Shown: positions 1 through 5,771, counted from the first letter of the stretch. The stretch: DNA of 6,318 nt from UBA4207 sp964352405 (GCA_964352405.1 CAYGRY010000108.1:1-6318), one strand, 5' to 3'. Numbers and translations: made by a program. Notes: generated by a model from the sequence alone, not told the origin.

Positions 1-10
1 GCCATGCACC

Positions 11-40
11 AAAAAAGAAAGGCGAGAAAAGAAGCTCGCC
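11..40 (-). terminator. Intrinsic terminator of the 91-405 gene
   Basis: Read on the minus strand, a 6-bp stem GGCGAG/CTCGCC (40-35 with 26-21) encloses an 8-base loop. It is followed directly by TTTCTTTTTT (20-11), the layout of a Rho-independent terminator. It lies about 50 bases past the stop codon of the minus-strand gene. A second hairpin, GTTCCC/GGGAAC-type, lies between them at 49-66. Confidence 0.75.
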
Positions 41-90
41 TTAATCGTGTTCCTCAAAAAGGGAACGTGCATGCTCAAATTGTTAAGTAA

Positions 91-405
91 TTAACAGTCG
101 TAGCTAATCACTTTATGAGCGCTCATTTGTTCTTGAAGAATATCGATAGAATATTCGAGCGCTTGTTCTGCATATGGAATATCTTCTGCTTTAAAGGCTT
201 CGATAAATTGTGCTTGTTTGATAAGTGAAGCACAGATTCTCATGCATTCAGCACTACCATCAAAAAACTCACCTTCATTATCTGTTAAGACAACGTGCTT
301 GATCATGGCATTGAGAGACTTTAGTAAACGAACTTGAGTCGCTGAGAGTTCGGTAACATCGACTGAAATATTGATTGAGTTTTTCTTCGTTGCTGCATTT
401 GCCAT
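91..405 (-). CDS. Small protein of unknown function, 104 aa
   Basis: I do not recognise a family for this protein. It opens with ATG and has AGGGG nine bases upstream (415-419 on the plus strand), ends at TAA, and is followed by a good intrinsic terminator, so it looks like a real monocistronic gene. The predicted layout is a short basic N-terminus, a likely beta strand (about residues 10-18, INISVDVT), then three probable amphipathic helices (about 20-38, 50-70 and 76-95). The C-terminus ends in Cys104; Cys54 and Cys58 form a CxxxC spacing in the second helix. There is no signal peptide or membrane segment, so it is probably a small helical cytoplasmic protein. It is divergent from the initiator tRNA gene, with 166 bases between. 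I saw no convincing sigma-70 promoter for it. The reading as a gene is fairly sure; the function is unknown. Confidence 0.75.
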   Translation of the reverse strand: MANAATKKNSINISVDVTELSATQVRLLKSLNAMIKHVVLTDNEGEFFDGSAECMRICASLIKQAQFIEAFKAEDIPYAEQALEYSIDILQEQMSAHKVISYDC

Positions 406-508
406 TGTGTATTACCCCTGCATTTTATTGTCCCTACAAGATCTTATCGAAACCTTTTTCAATAATTTTAGGACTTTAAGTCGGAGCGAAACTGTCTGGG
501 AAAAGAAC

Positions 509-538
509 TGGACAATATGTCGGATACTTAGGTAAGAT
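509..538 (+). promoter_or_regulatory. Possible promoter of the initiator tRNA gene
   Basis: TGGACA (509-514, five of six to the -35 consensus) and TAAGAT (533-538, four of six to the -10 consensus) are separated by 18 bases. Transcription would start near 545 and give a 5' leader of about 27 bases to be removed by RNase P. The -35 overlaps the short inverted repeat GACA-ATA-TGTC (511-521). This is a visual match only. Confidence 0.35.
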
Positions 539-571
539 CACCCCAGAATTGAAAGGATTTCAGTCATTTAA

Positions 572-648
<77 letters not shown>

Positions 649-664
649 AATTTTTTATTTAGTT

Positions 665-690
665 AAGCCACCCATTGGGTGGCTTTTTTA
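665..690 (+). terminator. Intrinsic terminator after tRNA-fMet
   Basis: A perfect 9-bp stem, AAGCCACCC (665-673) with GGGTGGCTT (677-685), has a 3-base loop and runs into a T tract (684-689). It is close downstream of the tRNA and separates it from the gene at 717. Confidence 0.85.
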
Positions 691-716
691 TTAGCTGTTA
701 AGATAGCTTCATCTTT

Positions 717-1724
717 ATGTATAAAAACTTATTGGCAGTCTTTTTTGGCCTGTTTCTCATTCTAGTAGGCTTTCTCGGATTAGAGTTTGGATTTACATTA
801 GTTGAAAAAAACTATGATCAAACATCGGTAGATGTCATTTCTCATCTTGAAAAATTATTATTTCCTAGTCAGCAATATATCCGTGAAAAGGTTTATACGA
901 AATACAAGGCTTCTCCGTACTCATTAGAGAGAGAGACCTCAGTCCAAACAACTTATACAATTTCTTGGGATGAGTTCTCTCGTAGAGTTTCAACTCCTTT
1001 ATTTGAGAAAGATAAAAAACCAGAGTATGCAATATTTCTTGGTGGATCATTAATATTTGGCGATGGAATCAGTGATCACGAAACGCTACCTTATTTATTT
1101 AATGAAAAGAGCTTAAGTTATCAGTCGTACAACTATTCACTTCCTGGGGCGGCTGCCAACGTTTTTTTATATATGTTATCTCAAAGAGATCTAAGCCTAG
1201 AAGTTTCACAACAATCTGGAATCGTTTTTTATTTTTTTCAAAACAACCATATCTTTAGAGCGAATGCACATATTACGACGATGGCTTATACTTGGCCGAC
1301 TCCCCAGTATAAATGGGAAAGCGGTGATCGACTTGTTTTAGAAAAGGGATTTTCTATAAAGAATTATTTCAAGAGTTTGGTTGCTAAAAGTTTTGCCTTA
1401 AGAAAGGCTATTCGTTTTGTAGATGCTGTAAACTATTCACAAGAGGACTTTAACAAAACCTGCCAATTGATCTTTCAGATGGAACAAGAAACGAAAAGAA
1501 AATTAGTGAAATCAAAGTTTGTTGTCGTTCTTTATCCTGAAGAATCTGACGCAAAGATGGGCGAGTGTTTAAAGAGCAAAGGCGTGACGGTCATCGATTT
1601 TAGCGCCACCAAACGAGATCCAGAGCTAAGAACCCATTGGGACGGCTTTCATCCTTCGTTTGAAGAAAACGATAAATACAGTGATATGTTAATTGACGCG
1701 GTTGGGCAAGTGACTGATAATTAA
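717..1724 (+). CDS. Membrane-anchored SGNH/GDSL hydrolase-like protein
   Basis: A 335-aa protein. Residues about 4-28 form one hydrophobic segment (LLAVFFGLFLILVGFLG) with no clear cleavage site, so it is probably an inner-membrane anchor with the rest in the periplasm. The body carries SGNH-type blocks: FLGGSLIFG with candidate nucleophile Ser111, NYSLPGAA with the block II Gly144, a strand followed by QNNHIF (Asn176 or Asn177 as the block III oxyanion Asn), and near the C-terminus DGFHPS, giving the Asp309-x-x-His312 pair. The family hydrolyses or transfers ester groups, often acetyl groups on polysaccharide, peptidoglycan or lipid; the substrate here cannot be told. The ATG at 717 gives a sensible anchor, yet no Shine-Dalgarno site precedes it. 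The next Met is residue 153, inside the domain, so this start is preferred. It lies between two terminators and is probably transcribed alone. Family assignment is likely; the exact activity is not shown. Confidence 0.8.
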   Translation: MYKNLLAVFFGLFLILVGFLGLEFGFTLVEKNYDQTSVDVISHLEKLLFPSQQYIREKVYTKYKASPYSLERETSVQTTYTISWDEFSRRVSTPLFEKDKKPEYAIFLGGSLIFGDGISDHETLPYLFNEKSLSYQSYNYSLPGAAANVFLYMLSQRDLSLEVSQQSGIVFYFFQNNHIFRANAHITTMAYTWPTPQYKWESGDRLVLEKGFSIKNYFKSLVAKSFALRKAIRFVDAVNYSQEDFNKTCQLIFQMEQETKRKLVKSKFVVVLYPEESDAKMGECLKSKGVTVIDFSATKRDPELRTHWDGFHPSFEENDKYSDMLIDAVGQVTDN

Positions 1725-1731
1725 TATCTTC

Positions 1732-1756
1732 AGTTTTTGTTTAGCAAAAACTTTTT
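1732..1756 (+). terminator. Intrinsic terminator after the SGNH gene
   Basis: An 8-bp stem, AGTTTTTG (1732-1739) with CAAAAACT (1745-1752), has a 5-base loop and continues into TTTTT (1752-1756). It begins 7 bases after the TAA. The stem is AT-rich, so its efficiency is uncertain, but position and form fit a terminator. Confidence 0.6.
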
Positions 1757-1780
1757 ACTCCTATGGAATTGAGCTATAGT
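1753..1780 (+). promoter_or_regulatory. Possible promoter of the GyrI-like gene
   Basis: TATAGT (1775-1780) matches the -10 consensus in five of six positions. The best -35 at suitable spacing is the weak TTTTAC (1753-1758, 16-base spacer), which overlaps the terminator T tract. Transcription would start near 1787, giving a leader of about 18 bases that still contains the Shine-Dalgarno AGGGAG (1794-1799). Confidence 0.4.
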
Positions 1781-1804
1781 GATGCAAAATCTTAGGGAGA
1801 ATTT

Positions 1805-2317
1805 ATGAAGATAATATTCAGCTTGTTAATGATGTCTCTGTCTTTAAACCTTATGGCCGCTACTTACAAAGTTGTTGAAACTAAGGGTACAGGCGGCTTT
1901 GCCATGGTCAAAACTATAAAAGCGCAAAAAGATAAAGTTCCAGGTTTAGTGGCACAGTCTTTAGAAGAAGTAAGAAAAGCAGCTGCTGGTCTAAAAATTA
2001 AAACAAGTGGCGCACCTTTCTTGAAAGCGCTTGATAGAGAAAAAGACGTTATTACATTTCAAGCAGGCTATCCTGTTTCTAAAGAACTTAAAAACTTAAT
2101 TGGTTTCGACATGATTAAGCTTCCTTCAGGTAAGGTTGCTCAAGTAGAATTCACTGGTTCATACGCTGATACATTTGGTGGATACAACGCGATTAATGCG
2201 TGGATCAAAAGTAACAAAAAAGAAGCTACTGAAGGCCCTATTGAATTCTATCTTTCTAATCCAGCAAAGGTTTCTCCTCCAAATCAGAAAGTTAAAATTA
2301 TTGTAGAAATTAAATAA
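1805..2317 (+). CDS. Exported GyrI-like effector-binding-domain protein
   Basis: A 170-aa protein. The N-terminus has a typical signal peptide: Met-Lys, a hydrophobic core (IIFSLLMMSLSLNLM) and Ala18-Ala19 as the likely signal peptidase I site. There is no lipobox cysteine, so the mature protein should be free in the periplasm or exported. The rest resembles the GyrI-like / AraC effector-binding fold: an N-terminal strand, a helix (about 50-62), APFLKALD with a strand pair ending in FQAGYPV (about 70-91), then LPSGKVAQVEFTGSY (106-120), the usual 'toll-paying' strand before a long helix (about 122-138), and closing strands (FYLSNP, KVKIIVEIK). This domain normally binds small ligands in cytoplasmic regulators, so its export is unusual. 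The start has a good Shine-Dalgarno, AGGGAG, five bases upstream. Family assignment is by eye and moderately sure; the ligand and role are unknown. Confidence 0.75.
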   Translation: MKIIFSLLMMSLSLNLMAATYKVVETKGTGGFAMVKTIKAQKDKVPGLVAQSLEEVRKAAAGLKIKTSGAPFLKALDREKDVITFQAGYPVSKELKNLIGFDMIKLPSGKVAQVEFTGSYADTFGGYNAINAWIKSNKKEATEGPIEFYLSNPAKVSPPNQKVKIIVEIK

Positions 2318-2334
2318 TCTCATGAGTTTTATTC

Positions 2335-2360
2335 GGAGGGTGATTTCGTTGTCACCTTCC
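2335..2360 (+). promoter_or_regulatory. Hairpin in the trpS leader; weak terminator or translational element
   Basis: GGAGGGTGA (2335-2343) pairs with TCACCTTCC (2352-2360) over 9 bp with one G-U, around an 8-base loop. It lies between the stop of the GyrI-like gene and the trpS start. The bases after it (ATCTTTCTCG) are not a clean T tract, so it would be a poor Rho-independent terminator. The 5' arm contains the strong Shine-Dalgarno-like GGAGGG, which the hairpin would mask. See the finding on a mini-ORF at 2349-2381. Confidence 0.45.
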
Positions 2361-2383
2361 ATCTTTCTCGAGATCTTTTAGAA

Positions 2384-3382
2384 ATGAAAAAGCCCATATG
2401 CCTCACAGGAATTAAGCCTACTGGAATGCCACATCTTGGTAATTATTTAGGCGCCATTAAACCCGCCATTGAAATGGCTAATACTGGCACCTATGAATGT
2501 TTCTACTTTATTGCTGATTATCATTCCTTAACGACGATTCATGACCCTAAATTAATGCGTGAATACGTTTATGAAGTAGCCGCCACTTGGCTTGCAATGG
2601 GACTCAATCCTGATCAAATTACGATTTATCGTCAAAGTGATATTCCTGAAATTATGGAAATGAACTGGATTCTTTCTTGCTTCACGGCTAAGGGTCACAT
2701 GAATCGTGCCCATGCCTATAAAGCTATTGGCGCTGAGAATACGCAAAATGGTCGTGATGTCGATCAAGGTATTAATATGGGGATCTATGGATATCCTGTA
2801 TTGATGGCCTCAGACATTTTATTCTTACAAACGAATTTTGTTCCAGTTGGTGCCGATCAACTTCAGCACATTGAAATCGCCAGAGAAATCGTTTCTTCTT
2901 TTAATGCCATTTACGGCGAAGTCTTTACGCCTCCAGAAGCCATCGTTCAGTCGCAAACATTAGTACCTGGTTTAGACGCAAGAAAGATGTCTAAGTCATA
3001 CCAAAATACGATTCCGCTATTTCTTCCAGAAAAAAAGTTACAAAAACTTATTAATAAAATTAAAACCGATTCTCTTCCACCTGAAGCGCCTAAAGATCCA
3101 AGTAATTCTTTGATCTTCGACTTATTTAAATTCTTTTCAACCAAAGCCCAGCAAGATGATTTAGCAGCTTGGTATAAGCGGGGAATTGGTTGGGGCGAAG
3201 CTAAGGCGGAGCTATTTAAAGTTTTAAACTCAGCATTAACTGAACCAAGGACAAAGTATGAAGAGCTCATGGCCAATCCTTCTATGATAGATAAAATTCT
3301 TGATGAAGGGGCTGCTAAGGTTAGACCAAAAGCAGCTGAGTTTTTAAAGACTGTTAAAGTCGCAACTGGGATGAGTCGCTAA
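2384..3382 (+). CDS. trpS: Tryptophan--tRNA ligase (TrpRS)
   Basis: A 332-aa class Ic aminoacyl-tRNA synthetase of normal length. It activates L-tryptophan with ATP and charges tRNA-Trp in the cytoplasm. The HIGH-type signature is MPHLGNYLG (15-23) and the KMSKS loop is RKMSKSYQNT (200-209). The tryptophan pocket region is visible as YGYPVLMASDIL (135-146, with Tyr137, Met141 and Asp144) and PVGADQ (154-159). The catalytic domain is followed by the helical anticodon-binding region to the C-terminus. The segment between AHAYKA and the YP motif is several residues longer than in E. coli or Geobacillus TrpRS (my recollection), giving KAIGAENTQNGRDVDQG; this fits the GHMNRAHAYKA subgroup and is not damage. 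The ATG matches the usual N-terminus, but its own Shine-Dalgarno is weak (GAG at 2370-2372). Its stop overlaps the start of the next gene by one base. Confidence 0.97.
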   Translation: MKKPICLTGIKPTGMPHLGNYLGAIKPAIEMANTGTYECFYFIADYHSLTTIHDPKLMREYVYEVAATWLAMGLNPDQITIYRQSDIPEIMEMNWILSCFTAKGHMNRAHAYKAIGAENTQNGRDVDQGINMGIYGYPVLMASDILFLQTNFVPVGADQLQHIEIAREIVSSFNAIYGEVFTPPEAIVQSQTLVPGLDARKMSKSYQNTIPLFLPEKKLQKLINKIKTDSLPPEAPKDPSNSLIFDLFKFFSTKAQQDDLAAWYKRGIGWGEAKAELFKVLNSALTEPRTKYEELMANPSMIDKILDEGAAKVRPKAAEFLKTVKVATGMSR

Positions 3383-3858
3383 TGCAAGAAGACAGCTCAT
3401 TCACCCTTGATAAACTTGATATTGAAATACTAAGACGCCTTCAGGCTAATGCTAGAACGCCTTATCAAGATATAGCTGATGAACTTCTTATCTCTGCTGG
3501 AACTGTTCACGGACGTCTAGCCAAACTTAAAGAAGCCGGAGTTATCACAGGCTCAAAGTTTACAGTTGATCCAAGAATGATCGGCCTTGAAGTTACAACC
3601 TTTATTGGTGTGAATCTTAGATCGGCCAATGATCTTAAAAAAACGATTGAGATTATGCGCGGTTTTGAAGAGGTTGTTGAAGTTCATTATACAACCGGTC
3701 AGTATGGTCTTTTCGTTAAAGTGATGGTGGCGAGTACAAAAGCGCTTCACCACTTTCTTTTAAATAAACTTCAAACCATTCCAGAGATTCATTCCACTGA
3801 AACATTTGTTTCTCTTGATAATCCAATTCAACGAGAAGGCATGCTTCCGACGATCTAG
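3382..3858 (+). CDS. Lrp/AsnC-family transcriptional regulator
   Basis: A 158-aa protein of typical Lrp/AsnC size. Residues about 9-60 form the winged helix-turn-helix: LDKLDIEILRRLQANAR, then the HTH DIADELLISAGTVHGRLAKL and the wing EAGVITGSKFTVDP. Residues about 70-145 form the RAM (AsnC_trans_reg) ligand-binding and oligomerisation domain, ending in STETFVSL. The effector-loop motif reads TTGQYGLF (104-111), with Gly where many family members have Asp (GxYD), so ligand preference may differ. The ATG overlaps the trpS TAA by one base (TAATG), so the two are translated from one message and probably coupled. Family members are feast/famine regulators that bind amino acids; the targets and effector here are not visible. 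GGGATGAG inside the end of trpS may serve as ribosome binding site. The family is secure, the specific role is not. Confidence 0.93.
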   Translation: MQEDSSFTLDKLDIEILRRLQANARTPYQDIADELLISAGTVHGRLAKLKEAGVITGSKFTVDPRMIGLEVTTFIGVNLRSANDLKKTIEIMRGFEEVVEVHYTTGQYGLFVKVMVASTKALHHFLLNKLQTIPEIHSTETFVSLDNPIQREGMLPTI

Positions 3859-3861
3859 TCT

Positions 3862-4299
3862 TTATTTATGATAGGGGTGCTTTGTCTGAATAGTATAGGC
3901 CCTATAGAGCTGTTCAACTAAGATCAGCCTGGCAAATTTATGAGGGTAGGTAAGAAGTGAAAGAGAGCAAAATTCTTGCGCCTGATCTCGAATTTCTTTT
4001 GAAAATCCCGCAGCCCCACCAATAACTAAAGCAACAGGTTTGGGTTGTTGAATTAATTGATCCAGCCAAGTAGAGAATTGAACACTATCTCGTTGTTTAC
4101 CGTTTTCAGTTAATAAAATTAAGTGATGTCCGGCCGATTCTTTAAGAATGTCTTTGCCCTCGGCAATCACATCTTCAGATCTTGATTTAAGTTCTTTAAT
4201 TTCAAGAAAGCCAGCAGGAAGTCTTTTAAGATAATCTTGTTCTAGAGATTCTAGATGCTGATCTTTTAATTTCCCAACAGTGAAAAGGCGAATTTTCAG
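3862..4299 (-). CDS. rlmH: 23S rRNA pseudouridine-1915 N3-methyltransferase RlmH, CTG start
   Basis: A 145-aa SPOUT methyltransferase that methylates pseudouridine 1915 in helix 69 of 23S rRNA on 70S ribosomes, using S-adenosylmethionine. Visible family features are the N-terminal strand KIRLFTVGKLKD, the helix QHLESLEQDYLKRL, LVIGGAAGFS (92-101, SAM-binding knot) and the C-terminal knot segment YPHKFARLILVEQLYRAY ending HPYHK. The frame has no ATG, GTG or TTG between an upstream TGA and a GTG at residue 44. Starting at that GTG would delete the first strand and helix. The CTG at 4299-4297 lies exactly where the family's Met-Lys start falls, with AGAGG six bases upstream (4310-4306). CTG and the rsfS stop TGA overlap as CTGA. 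ATT at 4293 is a less likely alternative. It is the last gene of the obgE-rsfS-rlmH run, and the knot is intact. Confidence 0.9.
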   Translation of the reverse strand: MKIRLFTVGKLKDQHLESLEQDYLKRLPAGFLEIKELKSRSEDVIAEGKDILKESAGHHLILLTENGKQRDSVQFSTWLDQLIQQPKPVALVIGGAAGFSKEIRDQAQEFCSLSLLTYPHKFARLILVEQLYRAYTIQTKHPYHK

Positions 4300-4760
4300 A
4301 AAAAGCCTCTGCCATCTGGACCGCTTGGTTTTTGATCTTCTTCACTTGAGTAATATTCTTGAGGAATCGGCATTGGTCTAGCTGTCGCCCAAAGACTATC
4401 AAGATCATAAGCGTTTCTTGAGCTGTCTAAAAAGATGTGAACAATGATGTCACCGATATCGAGAAGAATCCAATCAGCAGTTGAGTTCATGCCCTCACGA
4501 GAAACAATCTGGTGACCAACACGCTTCATCTGAAAGATCACTTCATCGGCCATGGCTTTTGCCATTGTTGGGTTGTTAGCAGAACCCATAACAAAAAAGT
4601 CAGCAAGAGAGCTTTGTTTGGCGACATCTAAAACTTTAAGATTAACACCTTTAAGGTTTCCAATCAGCCATGTGCTCGCCATTGCTAGGTTTAGAGGATA
4701 AGGATAATTTTTATCATTAACAATCTGGTCAACTTGTTTATTAATATACTCACTAGACAT
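4296..4760 (-). CDS. rsfS: Ribosomal silencing factor RsfS (Iojap/DUF143)
   Basis: A 154-aa member of the RsfS/Iojap family, which binds ribosomal protein uL14 and blocks joining of 30S and 50S subunits under starvation. The domain runs from about residue 25 to 125: LKVLDVAKQSSLADFFVMGSA (41-61), the helix MAKAMADEVIFQMKRVG, then STADWILLDIGD (93-104) and IIVHIFLDSSRNAYDLDSLW, all in family order. It is longer than the roughly 105-aa E. coli protein, with about 24 extra residues at the N-terminus and a hydrophilic tail of about 30 (PQEYYSSEEDQKPSGPDG and on to RGFF). The ATG is 3 bases after the obgE stop; purine-rich AGGAAGAGGAAAG in the end of obgE supplies the ribosome binding site. The last codons of the tail carry the Shine-Dalgarno of rlmH, and the TGA overlaps the rlmH CTG. 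Confidence 0.93.
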   Translation of the reverse strand: MSSEYINKQVDQIVNDKNYPYPLNLAMASTWLIGNLKGVNLKVLDVAKQSSLADFFVMGSANNPTMAKAMADEVIFQMKRVGHQIVSREGMNSTADWILLDIGDIIVHIFLDSSRNAYDLDSLWATARPMPIPQEYYSSEEDQKPSGPDGRGFF

Positions 4761-4763
4761 AAC

Positions 4764-5771
4764 TTACTTTCCTCTTCCTAAACTTTGATACATCAAAGAT
4801 TTAATGACATCAATATTGCGACCTGACACAGACGAAATCGGAAGAACTTTTTTATCAAGCGCTTCTTCAAAAAACTTTTGTATTTTGGTGATCTCTTCTT
4901 CGGTCATAGCATCTATTTTGGTTAAACAAATAATTTCGGGCTTCTCAAGCATTTTTTCATTAAAGCGCTCAAGCTCAGCTCTAACAGTAACGTATTGATC
5001 GAACGCTTCAAATTCATCCAGACACCAAGAGACATCAACAAGATGAACGAAAGCTTTTGTTCTTTCGATATGCTTTAGAAACTTAATTCCAAGACCTTTA
5101 CCTTCAGCGGCGTCTTCAATGAGACCTGGGATATCGGCCACAACAAAGGAGTCTTCAAGGTTAAAAGCAACAACGCCAAGATTTGGTTCAAGCGTTGTAA
5201 AAGGGTAGTCCGCGATTTTAGGTTTGGCGGCAGAGATCACCGAGATCAATGTTGATTTACCAGCGTTTGGCATTCCAATTAAAGCGATATCAGCAAGAAG
5301 TTTTAATTCAAGATCAACTTCAATGGTTTCACCTGGTTTAGGATCTATTACTCTTCGTGGTGCTTGGTTCGTTGATGTTTTGAAATTGGCATTTCCAAGT
5401 CCACCGCGTCCACCCTCGGCGATCAACACTTTTTGATCAACTTCGGTTAGATCAGCAAGGACGTCTTGGTTGTCAGAACGTCTAACGATCGTTCCTATTG
5501 GAACAGGAATAATAAGATCTTCACCGTATTTACCATGGCATTGTTGGCCAGATCCGTTTTCGCCGTTTTGCGCGCGATAAACTTTACGGCCTCTAAATTT
5601 AACTAGAGTGTTAAGTTTATCTGTTGCGACGACATAAACATCGCCACCATTTCCGCCGTCACCACCATCAGGTCCACCTAGAGGAACGTGTTTTTCACGG
5701 CGCATGCCTGAACAACCTTCTCCACCGTTTCCGCTGATAATTGTAATGCTGACTTCATCAATAAATTTCAA
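4764..5771 (-). CDS. obgE: GTPase Obg (CgtA), TTG start
   Basis: A 335-aa Obg GTPase, which binds the 50S subunit late in assembly and links ribosome maturation to growth and stress signals. The glycine-rich Obg fold covers about 1-158 (GGPDGGDGGNGGDVYVVA at 32-49; GGRGGLGNANF at 120-130). The G domain follows: G1 GMPNAGKST (166-174), switch I around YPFTTLEPN (189-197), G3 DIPG (213-216), G4 TKID (284-287) and G5 SSVSG (313-317). There is no long C-terminal extension such as the acidic tail in E. coli or the OCT domain of Firmicutes. The frame starts at TTG (5771-5769), with an in-frame TAG four codons upstream and AGAGG six bases before it; MKFIDEV matches the family N-terminus, so the TTG start is well supported. 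rsfS follows after 3 bases. Confidence 0.97.
   Translation of the reverse strand: MKFIDEVSITIISGNGGEGCSGMRREKHVPLGGPDGGDGGNGGDVYVVATDKLNTLVKFRGRKVYRAQNGENGSGQQCHGKYGEDLIIPVPIGTIVRRSDNQDVLADLTEVDQKVLIAEGGRGGLGNANFKTSTNQAPRRVIDPKPGETIEVDLELKLLADIALIGMPNAGKSTLISVISAAKPKIADYPFTTLEPNLGVVAFNLEDSFVVADIPGLIEDAAEGKGLGIKFLKHIERTKAFVHLVDVSWCLDEFEAFDQYVTVRAELERFNEKMLEKPEIICLTKIDAMTEEEITKIQKFFEEALDKKVLPISSVSGRNIDVIKSLMYQSLGRGK

Noticed and set aside
49..66. Shared AAAAAGGGAAC sequence between the left-end hairpin and the rpmA terminator, as a dispersed repeat
   Set aside because: Only 11 bases are shared and both sit in A-rich hairpin arms; chance or convergent terminator composition explains it.
422..462. 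Promoter for the 91-405 gene on the minus strand (TAAAAT or TTGAAA boxes)
   Set aside because: TAAAAT has no -35 at proper spacing, and TTGAAA has no -10 at 16-18 bases; no convincing pair.
2349..2377. Sigma-70 promoter for trpS (TTGTCA with GATCTT)
   Set aside because: The -35 is good, but the -10 matches only three of six positions; not enough to call.
2318..2383. T-box or Trp-attenuator leader upstream of trpS
   Set aside because: No T-box sequence (TGGGTGG-type motif), no specifier loop and no Trp codons in the small frame; the leader is too short for a T-box.
2947..3276. 109-codon open frame on the minus strand within trpS
   Set aside because: It is opposite the conserved KMSKS region of TrpRS and has no independent signals.
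3862..4170. RlmH taken as a 102-residue protein starting at GTG 4170
   Set aside because: The same frame continues upstream with clear RlmH N-terminal sequence (KIRLFTVGKLKD and the following helix), so this start would remove part of the fold.
4226..4408. 60-codon open frame on the minus strand across the rsfS-rlmH junction
   Set aside because: It lies in a third frame over two well-supported genes, shows no family resemblance and has no ribosome binding site.
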